Positions 1 through 15,600 are shown, counted from the stretch's first letter. The stretch: 64,000 nt of DNA from Lepidonotus clava (GCA_936440205.1 OW387150.1:12188152-12252151), one strand, 5' to 3'. The notes: generated from the letters alone by a model not told the origin. A program made the numbers and translations.

Positions 1-18
1 ACATTGGACCGCCAATCT
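1..18 (-). CDS. Possible start of the next exon, cut by the window edge
   Basis: A pyrimidine-rich tract ending tttctttttaag precedes 18 bases that are open in the required phase (EIGGPM). Only six codons are visible, so domain type and reality cannot be judged. A second AG two bases on would shift the border. Confidence 0.3.
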
Positions 19-523
19 CTTAAAAAGAAATGTTAGTAAGGAGGTTGATCTATTGAAGCATGTTTCTAAAGAAAGCCCTGTAGATATTACTTAGATTTAT
101 TAGTTTTATATCAAAAGAATGTCAGGTAAATACCTCGATTTATTTTGTTTTCTTATATGAAAAGAAATTACATGTAAACGCTATTAAATTGTATTTATTG
201 TGTGTATCAAATTCCATAACTTACTGTTTTTATCATTAGACATGATATATATGGACTGATTAGTTTAAGCGATAATAGTGTGAACTCAAACAATGTGATT
301 TGGTAATTACCTTTAAAGAGGAATGCTTAATTGTTGTTTAATTTGATTAAATACAATTTGTCATCCAGTCATGGAAGCTAGATGAACATCTTAGCTATCA
401 TATAGGAAATTTTGAGTGTTTTAATGAATAACGTTTCAATGTAACATCATGAAAACTGTTATTTCTATTTCCATATGTAGCCATGAACATTATTTCCCAA
501 CTTTTTTTGCTGAGTCAGCACAC

Positions 524-697
524 CTCGACATTGGGCGCCGATGCTCCAGGTACCGTCACTGGTGCACATAACGGCGAAGGACTCGGGGGACCATCCCCTG
601 CGGCAGTATACTCTGTACGTGGACGGGTAGGCCTGTGTGGGGGTCTGCAGCAGTGGCCGAGTGTTGGGGACCGTAGGTGGCACTCCACAGGTCACCA
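524..697 (-). CDS. CCP21 (Sushi) domain, single exon, TCG-type
   Basis: A 174-nt phase 1-1 exon, residues about 1415-1472: VVTCGVPPTVPNTRPL, YRVYCRRGWSPESFAVMC, DGTWSIGAQC. Last complete exon before the window edge. Acceptor acatag, donor CGAG/gtgtgc. The Cys2 loop has Gly-Trp in place of Gly-Phe/Tyr. Confidence 0.88.
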
Positions 698-3600
698 CTA
701 TGTGTATGTGTTGTGATGGTGTTGAAGCAATGCGGGGTTAGTGGCATATCGATTAGCAAGGACAATAATTTTGGTAATTGTTCAATTATTCAAAGAAAAA
801 AGAAGAAAGGAATCTGTATCAAACGTGTACTATTTTGCAGCAAAAGGGCTAACCTAACTTCTTCCTGGCCTGCCATAAGTGTTATCATGATAATTATGCA
901 TATATTGGTAAAAGCAAGCAATATATACGTGACATGTGAGACTGTTGCAATGGATCAAAGTACCATGTGTTCTTGTCGGTTATTGAAATGGTTGGTCACA
1001 TACTTCATCTTGTTATGATAGGATTAATTCAAAGTATATAATTATGTACAATTTTGTATTGATGGATGTCATCATTAATTGGTACAGTTCAAAGCAAGCA
1101 ATAATGTGATATGAGACTATTGTAATATGTTCTATTGTTCCATTGTTCCATTGTTCTTGTGTGTAATGGACATGGTTGGTCACAAGGAGATGTAAACTAA
1201 GAACTACTGGTAAGGCTTTAGTAATGGAAACTTGGGATCTATGGCTGAAAAAGAGACTTGGGAGCTATAGATGCAGAAACGGAAACATAGTGCTGTGGCT
1301 TTAAGGATATACTTGGAATCTATGGCTGAAAGAGAGATGTGGGTAACATAGCTAAGGAGACAGAAACCAAAACTGTGGCTCAAGCATTGGAAACGTGGAA
1401 CCTATGGCTGAAAAGAGACTTGGGAACTATGGCTGCAGAGATGGAAATATATTGATTTTAAGGATAGACTTGGAATCTATAGTTGAAAAGAGAGACTTGG
1501 GTACTATAGCTAAGGAGATGGAAACTGAAAACTGTGGCTTTAGCATTGGACACTTAATTGGGACCTATGGCTGAAAAAGAGACATGGGAGCTATAGGTAA
1601 GTAGATGGAAAACTGTGGACATGGAAATAAGGAATTCTGGCTGTTAAGGAAGAGCTGTGGGATCTATTAAGGCTGCAAGAGAGACCAAATAAAGCAGTTA
1701 AGATAAAAACAGAGAACTTTGGAGGTAGGTTGGAAACTGGGGTGTTGTAGCTGCAATAGAGACTGGGGACCTGTAGCTGAAAGCTTAAAGGGAGTCAAAA
1801 CCAATAAAAATAAAAATAAAAATCTTCAAAACTCAGAAAAGTATAGAAATAATTATGTTAAGCGAGTCTAATTAAGGTCATTGGTAAAGTATTAGCTCTG
1901 AAAACTAGCTCAAAACAAAGTAGAATTCCATGAGAGATGGCAAAATGTCCATTTCTTTGTAAACAAACTCCATTTTTGCGGATACACATTAATTGATTTG
2001 AGCAAGGAAAACATGTTTTCAATTATCTTTAACCATATTTCATGGTTTAGAGTCTAACATAGACCAGAAATAGGCTCAAGGAATGGATTTCCAATGTTAT
2101 TTGAGTTTGGAAAATTTTGTTGAATTTATTGGTTTTGGCTCCCTTTAAGTAAGGGAGACAACTAGAGGGATACCGTTATAATTCATCAACTTCCTACATG
2201 AAGTTTTGTAACTCACCTAATATAATGACAAACATCCCTTGTACAATTGTAAGCTGAAATGAACTAAGACTTTTGGAAAAGCAACGACGGCTGATGTAGA
2301 GGAAAATAAACCTGCATGAAGTAGGTATTGAAATAAAGATTTAATGCTGTGATTGGTTTATATATCAAACTTAAATGTCTTCTTACCAACGCAGACTGGA
2401 GGAATGCTTGACCACCGGCCGTTGTTGCAAACAATGGTCTCAGGACCCTCAAGACGGAAGCCAGTGCCGCAGGTGAACGTAATGGTGAAGCCATTAATTC
2501 TAGAATAAAAGTTGAAACCAATTATATTCACATAATTCACAAAAACAAAATAAACAGGCTTAATTCAAAGGAAACATGATTGTAAATTGTCTTTTCTGTC
2601 CTAGAGATTTGTACAAATGTCTTTACAAGAACTATAACAGTATACTGACATTATCATATTGACTTAAGATTCAAATTCAGTGGTGCGTCGCATAACAGAA
2701 ATAAGGAACAATTTTTGGCACATGGTCAAACTCTCGCTGTTGTACCAAAATCCAACATCGATTTTCACCCATTTCTAATCATTTTTCTGGGCTGAAAATT
2801 TCAGGGATTTTAGATCTAAATGTCTAGTTTCCAGAATTAAAATCGGTATAGCAGAACAGCCGCAAATCAACAGCGGGACCCATCGCTACAGGGACCTCCT
2901 TGTTTAAGGACGTCCTTGTTGCGATGGTTTAGTTATGCGACGCGCCACAGTGGATTTAGAATTTTATTTAACCATAGATACAATCAGGTAGGAAGAATAT
3001 CATTTCTCAATTGCAAAATGTTAGTCTTTGGATCATGCAAAATATCAGAATAATCCTGATAGGTTGATATATAGAGAGTCAGAAGAAGTCATCAGAGAAA
3101 TTGCACTGTTGGGCACTGTTGTAATGGGCTGCTATAAATAATGTCACACTTTTTCAGAGTACTTTAAGAACCCCCACCTCCCTGTCACTCTGAAGTTTCA
3201 GTTTTGAACATGAAAATAAGGCCTGTTTTCAGGCAGAGTCACGGTGTTTAACCTTCCCAACCAGCCCCTTTTGTGTGACACCATCTATGGATGGCCCTAA
3301 CTAAGTAACAGTAGAATGGGTAACCTAAAGGCTCTAGGGAAACTACTATGAAAAGTGCAGTACTCACGTCATTCCGGCTTGGTTGGGCTGTCGGAGAGTG
3401 GGGCATCGTGGAAGGGCTTGGGGAATAAATAGATAATACAAAAATCAAAAAGGTGCTATATTTTTTCTATTTATGGTTCAAAGAAGTGGCAGTGCACTTA
3501 CGTTGGAAGTTTAATCAGAGTTTTGGGGCTCTGTAACATTCAAATATGTTTTTAGAAACTTCAGAGTAAATTGATTTATCTTTATTGAAATAATTATTAC

Positions 3601-6600
3601 ATTCTCAAATCAAAACTGCCATAGAGAGTACAAACAAACTTAAGAATGTATCCAGGGAAACACCAAGAGATCGATGCTAATTAAACAGGATTTGCCTGTA
3701 TTTACAATATCATATATATATATATAATTTTATCACCCGCACGGCTGAGGAGCGGTACGTACAGAGGCTAGTGTGTATAATTAGGCTGTACGTACCACTC
3801 CTTGTTTTCAGTATTTTCATGAATTTTGGAATTTTGTTTGGATGATAAAATATAGAAGACCCTTAGGGGTCGTCCTCGGGTGGTCATACAACCCATGGAG
3901 ATCGTACGGCCCGCGGGCTTCACCCTTGGGCCGTGACGAACCCCTGTGGGTCATAAGGCCACCCTCGGACGCCCCCACGGTTCTTCTTATATTAATACTA
4001 TATATATTTACATATATATGTTATTTCATTTCCCCCGCCCTAGAAGTACACTCACCTGTACAGGTCTGGGCGGTCTCCCACACCGCACTCTGAGAGCAGG
4101 TGACCTGGATCACTTCAGGTAAGAAGCCGTCCGCGCAGGGAATGGCCACCGTACCCCGGTAGGTGGTGCGGGTGCCCGCGGGCACTGTGGTCTGACTGAT
4201 GGTGTTGGCTAATCTAGGCAGTGTGTTACCACAGTCAACCGCTGGAACGAAAAAGAGGGAATCAGAAAATGCAAAAAAAAAAGTGTCTGTGTGAAAATGT
4301 CCATTCTTGTCAATTGCAATAGAAAATAAAAATATGATGGGGTTCCCAAGATAAAGAAATATGAGATTTTGAAATGATGTGTCACAGGTTAAAAAAAGGA
4401 CACAAAATTATTTTGGTTTTTGTGTTAAATGCCCATTCATGTAAATTGTAACAGAAAATAAGAATATCATTGGGTCCCTAAGATAAAGAAATATGAAATT
4501 TTGAAAAATCTTTGTCTTTGGTCAATAGATCAAATACCGTGTGAAAGCTTGTGTTCTCATTGTTTCCAGGATGTTAATTGAACTTACAATGCGTCAAATA
4601 ACATAGAAAAACGTATGGATCTGATAAGATCTGTAGAATTGATAAATAATATTTAACATGCTGAATTGTTCATTATTCAACTGACCACTGTGCTCCGTCG
4701 CATAAGCCAACCCTCACAACAGTGAGAGCACAGCAAGGACTTCTTCGCAACAGTGCAAACCACAACAACAGTTTTGGTAAAAGTCTCACTGTTATATGCG
4801 AAATTCAGCATTAATGTTCACCCATTTTTGATAATCATTCCAGACTGAAAATTTCAGGAATTTTAGATCTAAATGTCTAGTTTTCAGAACCGTTTACAGA
4901 ATTAAAATCAGTTCAGTAGAACAGCCACAAATCAACAGCTGGACCCATCGCAAGAGCAACGTCCTTGTTGGGACAGGTTGAATTGTTTAAATTTTTGAAC
5001 AGGGAGGGGTCTCTCGGTGGTGGACAACCCTCGCAACAGCGAGGAGATTATGCGACGGACCACAGGTAGCTGCAGCTGGATTTGGAAGCACAACAAACAA
5101 ACAAACTTTATCAAAAAATTCTACGTACGTTCACAAATGGGGGCCGACCCGGTCCACTGTCCGTTTTGTCCACAGGTGCGCTGCTCTGACCCCCGCAGGT
5201 TGTACCCAGGGTCACAGGAGTAACGGGCTATCCCCCCGGGCCTGCTCGTGCTCACACTGGAGGAACAAGTAACACAGAACAATGTTTAAAGCGCTCCTAT
5301 AGCACATACATTTTCTAAAACCTAATTCACGTGTACTCAATATCACTTTTGTGTTGTAAAGGTATTTCAAAATCAAAAACGGAAAACCTTGTGATCGTGA
5401 ATAGTTTGATAATTGCAGTTAATTGAATATTTATGTTGGTGAATCGAAAATGCAATTGATAATTGCCTATGCTAATGGGGTCTAATATGAATATCACATA
5501 CTAATGCTCAAGTTTCTTTCTAATCATTTTAGAGAGAAGGGGATTCCCTTTTATAGAGAGATGTGGATTACCTATCTGTCACTGTATTACGTCACAAATT
5601 TGGAGGTTTCTATTAAAAATGTATTAAATTTTGTTAGACCAAATCTAAAAGTTTCATAACTGTGTCTATCCTTGGAATATCTTTAGCATTATTAGTTCTT
5701 GATTCAAAAGGCACGTTCATTGATCTTCATCGGAAAATATTCGACCTCTCATTATGTGAGATGTTCCTGGTCCCCGGCTATACATGTAATTAATTTATAT
5801 TTTCAATCTTCCAGTAATTTTCTTTTACTGACACGTTCACTAACATCGTTTATTTCTACAGTCACATCCACCCAGGTCATGATTTTAATATGAATATAAT
5901 TATAAGTGTAGCTTACATGGATGTAGGTAAAGTAGTAAGTATTACCATTTCAGAAATAATTGCTTAATAAGCATGTAAAATATACATCGTAATGTGATAA
6001 TACAGCCAACTGCATATACCATATGTTTTTTTAACACAAAAATAAAATTCATAAATACTTACGAAACGCGACCGAATGTTGGAGAGATGAGTGACATGCA
6101 CATGATTTCTGGAAAAGGACAGGAAATAAAACGAAACATTAAGTACATTGGAATACTTCTGTCTTTTTAGTGTTACACATAATATTATTTGTTTAAAATA
6201 TATCAGTACAGCGTTACAAAATAATGAGCGAATTCACAGTAATTCACAAATTTGTGTTTATATTATCAAACCTATGAATTAATATAATTTAAGGCCTAGA
6301 TCTTTTTATATAGGCACTATATGCAATCATAATCGACTTTTGGTTACAAAAAATGCCTTGATTTGGATAAATCAGGAAGGTTTACAAATGCTCGTAGATG
6401 TTTGCAGGTCCTTTGAAAGGTTTTGGAAGCCTAATCTCTAAAGCCATGAAGTTTTCTTTATGAATGTGGCCACTGGACCCACTCCTGCATAAGCAGTTAT
6501 CCACTTATAAGTTATAGACCTTTTTCGTTAGTGTGATTCCCTCATCTGTCAAACAAAGGTATTGGAATATTGATTACTTCACAAGCTAAAAGTGTTTGGA

Positions 6601-9600
6601 TCAAGTCGTCAAAGGAAGGGTCCACTGTACAGACTCATGATAAACGTGTATACTCAGGGACAGAAGCAGAGATTTCAAAGAGGGGAGGGGGCGCCCTTAT
6701 GTACAAAATTTGGCGGCCAGAATGTCAAATAAAAAAAATCAAAATTTGGCCAAATTTAAGGGGAGGGGGGGGGGGGGGGCACAAATCCGCCCCTGATACT
6801 TAAACATGACCATCACTTACCGATGCATTGTGGGACACTGGGGCTGTACTGGTACCCGCGGTCTGTGAGCTGACAAGTTAGGGTGTTGGGACCAGCGAGC
6901 TGATAACCAGAGTTACAGGCCACGGTGATGGTGGAGCCAAGGCGGTTTGCATTGCTGGGGGTGGTACTGTAAAGGAAAACTACGTTTTACCACCTTTTAC
7001 ACGTACATTGCTGAGTTATTATTGTTTTTTATAATTTTTTTTTATTTTCCTCATCGCTTTCAAGCAGGCTTGATCTTACAAGCTAAATGACATTTGTTCC
7101 TAGTTCAGGACATACCACTACTATATTTGAAGAAATAGCAAACTTTTATGTGTGATATCAAATATAACTTCCTAGTTCAGGAAAGAACTCCCAACACTTA
7201 TCTGTGTTCCAAACAGATAAGTATATATGGTGAAATCAACCTCCTTCACAGTATTTAGCTCTATCACTTGACTAGTCCAGACATTGAGCAGAACCACAAA
7301 GGAACCAATTTTCACTGTGCAAAATCTGATCTTTAATGAATCCAGCCTTTGTAAATAGGGCAATTAAGGTATATATAAAGTAATGGAAAGATCACATTAA
7401 CAAGACTTTTACTAGACCCTTACATGAAACTTGGGTTGCCATTAAAATTCTCAATAGGTCATCTTTGCAAGATCTCTATGTGACCTTTAATGTATATTAA
7501 TGGTCCCATTTACAAAACCCAAAGATCATAAAAGGTCTGTTTTTGCAGTGTTTCAAAAGGGAAATGTGGAATTGGTAAAATTGAATTAGATTTCTCAAAA
7601 CTCACATTGTTCCAAATCGTGGCGGGGCAGGCCGGGTGCAGGTGATGGCTGAAATGACATGCAGACACACGTTTTATTCTAATTCTATTGTTCTTTTTTA
7701 TGTGTATATTCAACAAAAAATTAGGTTATCTAATGAAGGACATACACAACCAATGAAAACGAGGAAACCCCATAATAGAAAAAATGTCCACGAGAAGGGT
7801 TTTACAGCAGAAATCCTATTATGAAGTCTGAAAATGCTACGGCTGAAATATCATGCAATGAAGAATTAACGTAAAATAGATTAGGCTCATCTTAATATTT
7901 TTTAAATATATGAAGGTCCGAACGATAATTTTCTTCACTCCTCCAGGCAAATTACAATGCAATCGACTTATCATATAATACAACTACCCATACCCATCAG
8001 GCATAAATGGAAGAAAAATAGCCTAAGGTAACTATTATATGGTCAAAACCCTGCCTTTGTTCAGGCAATCTATCCAAAGCATGGCACAAATAAATTCAAC
8101 TATCCTTTATATATGCTATTCATAACTTTAAACAGCAACAAATGTCCAAGGCAGAATACCACTCCTGTGGAATGAACAGCAAACTGAATGCAAAATAAAA
8201 TGTAACAGATCTAATCAGAGTGCTCATAGCTGATGGTATGTTTTAGTTGTTAAGTAGCTAGAGGAACCAGTATAACAGCTTTGAGGCACCTTCCCAGGTG
8301 CTGTACTGAGAGATAATGAATCAAATATAAAGCTTTTTACTTAAACTTAACTTTAATATTTTGTGAGTTCTATAACTGCTTGGCTAACAAGGGTGCGTGG
8401 CACTGCCCACTTTGTATCTATATGTTTCATGATGAGGTCAATACTGACATTGTCTTTAATACGGTTAGTTTGTTGGACAATGCTGATTCTCATATGCATG
8501 TAATGTATGTGTTTTTTATGACATTACAAAGGAGAAGAGTAAAAACTTATAATGTATAATGTATTTCGTTGATTGGTAATTACATAAGTGAAACATCTAT
8601 TTTACATGAAGAGTTGACATTACTATATTGAATCAAGTCTAGTTGGTAATGTGATCTGCAAAGAATATGTTTAACTTTAAAATATAATTATGAAATTACC
8701 TTTAGTGTTTTGATTCAAGATCATGGAGTGATTTATATAATGTTATGGTGAAGCTTTTGTGTGTGTTATTAGCTGGCAAGTTGTTGTCAACTTATTGCCA
8801 ATGTGTTCTCAACCTTTACTCAGTTATAGAGAAATTATATTTGACAGCATGTTATGATGGCCATTGATTAATGCTTGATTTCTTTAAATTGTCCTTTTCT
8901 GTCAAGTGTATTAAGTGTTATTCCAGAGGATTCCCTTCGTTTGGCTTTTCTGGTCAGAAGAACGTACTGTTTTCAAAAGCGTCATTTCATAGTTGAGTGA
9001 TAGCCTACTACACAACTACTAGAAAAACAAATATCATTTTGCAACTACATTGCAGTCTTCCTGTTCAGTCTATTTGTTAGTTGTATAGATTTTCTGCTCG
9101 TCATAGTGGTTTAATTTAAAAACCTAATCAGCATATTACGGCAAGGAGGATAACTAGACTAATGCATATGCTAGCAAACTATCCATTGGAAATAAGGTCG
9201 CACAGCTAGAACTATCCAATTTCTTGATCATCATTGGTGGGTAACAAAATAATGATTTATGTTACAAAAGCAAATCGATGAAAACGGCTCAGTCTCTGAA
9301 AACTCAAAACAATCACGTCAAACCGAGAAATAGGTTCATATAGCGCATGATGTCCGCCAAAATAATTCCATAGCTTTCTCTAAAACACAGTTATTCTCCT
9401 ACAAAAGGAGGCAGTCCTGTCAGTCACAGCCATCTCCAATACCCCAACCTTGCAAAACTGTCAACACAAAACTGTCAGCAGAGAATGGTTAGGTATTTTA
9501 ACATGTAGAAGAGAGTGGTGATGCTCTGAAAGTGAATAGCACTAAGAAGAATGACACCATGTTGTATACGCGCGTACTTTTGGGATATTGTGCTGTGGTT

Positions 9601-12600
9601 GTAAGTATTCATATTTGCACTGGTCTGATGGCCATATTGTTGTGCACGTTTTAAAAAAAACACACCCCTAAAATGTCTCAGCCATAGGGAATGGGTACAT
9701 ATGTATCTATATAAGGTATCAATTATTCCAAGTGAAAATGCCAGAAGAAGAATACTTAACGTATTTTGTTTTAAAAAGTTGACGTTTGTCTTTTTAACGT
9801 TGCAGGCAAGGTAGGAATATTCCTGCTGAGACTGAAAATAGGAATGTATTTTCTTCTACTCTTAGCCCTAATCTGAGCATAGCTACTCATGTGACAACGT
9901 AGTTATGGTAGACCATACAAAGCCAGGTTTCCTTATTCAAGGAGCAATCTATGCATTAGGTGAATATATTGGTTACATAATAATATTACCTTATATAGTT
10001 AACATTGCATTTCTGTCACTATAATATCATACCTAAATTCTCATTTGCGAAAAGTCTAACATTGTTTGAATCATCCCCCCCCACCCCGATTTGCAATGCA
10101 TAAACTCTCCGCAAATATGGAATGCTGGCTTTGATATGCATGTAGAAGTCAGCTGGCAGGGCGTTATATTCAGCTGTGCTCGTTATAATAGGTGCTAGGC
10201 GAGCTCCACCTGGCCCCCACCGGAAGTAGTGGGGTAACAGTAGCAATGAGCGTATAAATGAGCAGCAGGCAACCATTGGATTATCTCAATGGTAACGTAA
10301 TCCGTAATCTCGGGGCATGTATAAGTATACCTGTGCACCCGCTGCTATACATCCAGCGGCCGGCCGGGCTACACGTGGCCATAATGACCTGCGGATTGAA
10401 TCCCATGTTGCAGGACACACTGACCACTGTGCCAATGGACGAGGGCAGGTTGTTAGCCCAGGGCGCTGCGTTGGCCAGGTTGGGCAAAGGCCCACAGTCC
10501 CGGACTATCGACAAATAAAAAAGGATTAGCACGCACAGAATACATACACATGTACGCACACTAATAGATATGCACCCACAGGTACGTAATTACAGGTACG
10601 AACATACAGGTACGTACATACATGTATATACGCAGAGGTATGCACACAAAGGTAGGCACACACACGTTCACACACACGTGTGCAGACATAGAGGGCATTG
10701 GGACAGGGGCGTAGCAAGGGGTCTCAAGGGCGTTTCTATGGCAGATCTTTAGACAATCTTAAATTTCGTCACAAAGGTAACTCAAGATATTTATTTTAGT
10801 TCCAATGTCATCCTGTACTTGTATGGAGATAATAAACGGGTTTACGCAGAAAAGTAGTCCTCTAAATTAAGCTTATTAAATTTTTGCTCCTTAATTGGCC
10901 CTCTTTTCCCGTCATAAGATACATAAACGACAGGATGACATCCCCGAAACAAAATCTCTTGGGATCTATTAATTAAGAGTGCATCCTAGGATCTCATTGG
11001 GAACCCCTCCCCCTGGCCCAGGTGCATGTTTTATTCATGATTTAGTACATTGAGCTTGAAATACAGGCTAAATGCTCCCAGAAACATTCCCTGGATATAC
11101 CGCCGTGGAAAAGGGGGAGAGAGTTGAAGAGTTTGCTGATGCAGCGAAACAATATAAGAGTCGATGTATAGAAAGGAGATGTTGCATTTAGGTATCATAG
11201 TGACAATATTCATGCAGGGTAACACAACATCCAATTCATGCAAACAGATCTAGAAATCTACGTCTACCCTACTGACTGTGATGCATATTAAGATTTCTAA
11301 ATAATATTCCTGAAATACAACAGTTAATGACAAGAACTAAGGCAAGGACAGACACAAATTCTACATTATGATAATGAAAAACAGCTTATTGGAATTTCAA
11401 ATGTCTAAATATTCTCATCCAATCTCATTCAATTCTATATAAAATGAACCAACTACGCATAACAAATGGAACAAGAAGAACTATACTATCACCTTTTTAG
11501 GGTTTCTCAACATAATTAATGCAGCATTAGGTGTAAAACAGAAGATTAACCTACCGGTTCTGCAGGTCGGTGCAGTAGACCAGCGAGGAGCTTGGTTTGG
11601 TCCCACAGCTATGCACTCAATTGTAGCTGATCCTAACAACTCGAAGCCACTTGCACAGGTATATGTAACCCGAGCTCCAATCTGGTTACCAGTGGGGGCA
11701 CCTCTGTGAGGAAAAACAGCAAGAGAGATGAAAAATGCTATGTGCATTTGGAGTTATAAAATATTATAGTAATCAGATAAACCCAATGAAATTTGGGAAG
11801 TTGGGGTAGACAGCTATGATTATTATTCGTGAATAAAAAAGGCTTTACGATTGTGTGTGAAACAGTGGGAGAAAAGGACAAAACCTTTGGCTTATAAATA
11901 CTATTCAAGAATTGAACTAATTCCCATTTATTTACAGTCTCACACCCTACTTTGAATAACTACAATCACAGTCAAAGTCTGGAGGCATTTGAGTACATTT
12001 CATGTACTTAAATCTTAATGATTTACGTGATGCAGCTAATTATACATTTGAGACTGAAGGTCCTTTTAACATGGAGTAGTCAAAACATATCACTTCATTA
12101 TATTAATGTCAATGTATTTTACTATTTACATCTACAATGCAATGCCAAGACAAAATACGTACGGTTGTCCATTGGCTACGTTTGGTGGAGCTGGGCAGAC
12201 GGAAATGACTGGAAGTAGAAGTTTAACAATTTATAATACATTTTGTGAAATATCAAACCATAATGGATATCATTACTTAACATCTATGTAATATCATTAA
12301 CATAACTACTAACAAATGTTGTGTTAATTGAACATCTTTAATCTCTATGAAACATAAATGATTTGGTAACTATATCCAGCTAAAGTTCATCCGTTTTCAA
12401 AAAAATACGCTGTTAAATCAAAGGAATAGTGCAATAATCTCTGTAGTAAAGATTTTTGGTCTCCTTGTTGCATAATATTTTGTCTTTCTAACATCATTAC
12501 GTGGAGATATATAACATCATCATGACGTAAAACTTACAGTTGCATACAGGTGGGTTAGGTTCCCAGTTGGGGTTCTGGCCTGGTCTTTGTATGCATCGAA

Positions 12601-15600
12601 TCACAGTAGGTCCACTCGGAGCATAGCCGGGGTTACAAGTGAATCTCACCACAGAATCAATTCGGTTGTCAGTGGTGTCAGCTCTGTTAACAAAGAATTG
12701 GAGAATAGTTTTACTATTAAATTACCTAAGTATTAAATTACCTAGACAAGATTATGGGATCTGTAGACTACTTACCATTCTGGTAATAATAATAATAAAC
12801 ATAATTATCAGTTTTAAAAACACATCAGCAATAATCCTAAATGTTATTTAGATGTATACAGGTCAATGGATGCAAGTACAGCATTACTTTGTCCTATCAT
12901 TGTTGTCACTGGTATCAGCTAACAAAAAGCTCTTGATTGAATAATCAGAACTGAGTGATGGCCTCTATGGATCAATTATGCTTAGGAAATTTGGTAAATA
13001 CATAACTATTTATTAATTTAGAAGACAGAATTGGATCGTGCCCGTGTATAGGCTTCATTTCCGAAATGTTGGTTTTTCTCTAGATTTTATATTGTTTTCT
13101 CTTGTCAAAATGACTAGAAGATATAAGTAGCATATCATATTCAAAGGCAGATAGGAAGTATTGTAAAAGTGGCATTCTTACCTTCCATTTTGGACATTGG
13201 GAACACCAGGACAGGCAACAACTGAAATGTACAAATATAAAAATAGTCATATAAATGATGAAACAAGTATTTGGTTCACAATTTTCAGTTATATACACTT
13301 TATTTAGCTATTGGTTACGTAGCTTGTGAAGATAGGCATTGGATGACCATAAATAAAAGTTGATAGTAGTATGTTGAAAATTGTTATGGTTATCTAGTTA
13401 CCCTGCATAAATTCTAGTATATGGACTAATCACTGTTTTATATAGTCATTGATAATGTGTTATGCGATGCTGAATTCACTTAATCATGAATCTATATATT
13501 TCTGATAAAATGATTGGTGAGTAAGGCTATATCTAAGGCTGTTAAGATTTATCATGCAAAATACCAAAACCAATAAATAAAGTTTAAAATTGGATACATT
13601 TTCTACAGTTAGGAAAATACAAAGATGACCAATTACCTATTTAAAACACAAGTCAAACCTTAACCTCCCTTATAAACTTATGTAAAATACTAAAATGATA
13701 GTGTTAGTGTAATTATTTTATAAGAGAATATATGCTTCATGCCTATTGAAGTTAAGATTATTTAACATGAATGATAGCTTCAGTGAGCCTCTATAAGTAA
13801 AGAATGTGAGTATAAGAAACAGGAACTTGGATACATACCTCCTGTGATGATGTTCAAAAAGAGAAGGTAAGACAAAATAAGTATAATTAAGTCAGACAAA
13901 GGTATGTTTTTACAAATATATTTACCTACTTGCCTTTTTTTTTTTTAAATTGAGGATCAGGCATAATTCAGATGTAAAAAGTCAAGGAAAACTTACGTTC
14001 ACATGTGGGTGGATTAGGTTCCCAATTGGGGTTCTGGCCTGGTCGCTGTATGCATCGAAGCTCACCACTTCCTCTCAGAGAAAAGCCAGAGTTACAAGTG
14101 TATCTCACCACAGCATTAACTCGGTTGTCACTGGTGTCAGCTCTGTTAACAAAGAATCGGAGAATAGTTTTAGTATTAAATTAGTTAAGTATTAAATTAC
14201 CTAGACAAGATTATGGGATCTATATACTATTTACCATTCTGGTAATAATAATAATCAGAATTATCAGTTTTAAAAACACATCAGCAATAGTCCTAAATGT
14301 AATTTAGATGTATATTGGTCAATAGATGTAAGTACAGCATTACTTTGTCCCATCATTGTTGTCACTGGTATCAGCTAACAAAAAGCTCTTGATTGAATAA
14401 TCAGAACTGAGTGATGGCCTGTATGGATCAATTATGCCTAGGAAATTTGGTGAATACATAACTATTTATTAATTTAGAGGACAGAATTGGACAGTGCCCG
14501 TCTATAGACTTCATTTCCGAAATGTTGGTTTTTCTCTAGATTTTATATTGTTTTCTCTTGTCTAAATGACTAGAAGATATAAGTAGCATATCATATTCAA
14601 AGGCAGATAGGAAGTATTGTAAAAGTGACATTCTTACCTTCCATTTTGGACATTGGGAACACTAGGACAGGCAATAACTGAAATGTACAAATATAAAAAT
14701 AGTCATATGAAATGATGAAACAAGTATTTAGGTCACAATTTTCAGTTACATACACTTTATTTAGCTATTGGTTATGTAGGTTATGAAGATAGGCATTGGA
14801 TGACCATAAATAAAAGTTGATAGTAGTTTGTTGAAAATTGTTATGGTTATCTAGTTATCCTGCATAGATTCTAATATATGGACTAATCACTGTTTTATAT
14901 AGTCATTGATAATGTGTTATGCGATGCTGAATTCACTTAATCATGAATCTTAATTATTTCTGATAAAATGATTGGTGAGTAAGGCTATATTTAAGGCTGT
15001 TAAGATTTATCATGCAAAATACCAAAACCAATAAATAAAGTTAAAAGTTGGATACATTTTCTACAGTTAGAAAAATAAAAAGATGACCAATTACCTATTT
15101 AAAACACAAGTCAAACCTTAACCTCCCTTATAAACTTATTTAAAATACTAAAATGATAGTGTTAGTGTAATTATTCTATAAGGGAATATTATGCTTCATG
15201 CCTATTGAAGTTAAGATTATTTAACATGAATGATAGCTTCAGTGAGCCTCTATAAAGAATGTGAGTATTAGAAACAGGAACTTGGATACATACCTCCTGT
15301 AATGATGTTCAAAAAGAGAAGGTAAGACAAAATAAGTATAATTAAGTCAGACAAAGTTATGTTTTTACAGATATATTTACCTACTTGCCTCTTTTTTTTA
15401 AAATTGAGGATCAGGCAAAATCCTGATGTAAAAAGTCAAGGAAAACTTACGTTCACATGTGGGTGGACTAGGTTCCCAAGCGGGGCTCTGGCCTGGTCGC
15501 TGTATGCATCGAATCTCGCTACTTCCTCTCAGAGAAAAGCCGGAGTTACAAGTGTATCTCACCACAGCATTAATTCTGTTGTCACTGGTGTCAGCTCTGT

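Noticed and set aside
677-1018. 113-codon plus-strand frame
   Set aside because: Lies across intron and the antisense of the CCP21 exon; no domain or splice logic.
3490-3525. Possible CCP half-exon with ttacag acceptor and gtaagt donor
   Set aside because: In the required phase it has a stop and no cysteine; the true CCP20 exon A is 3416-3368.
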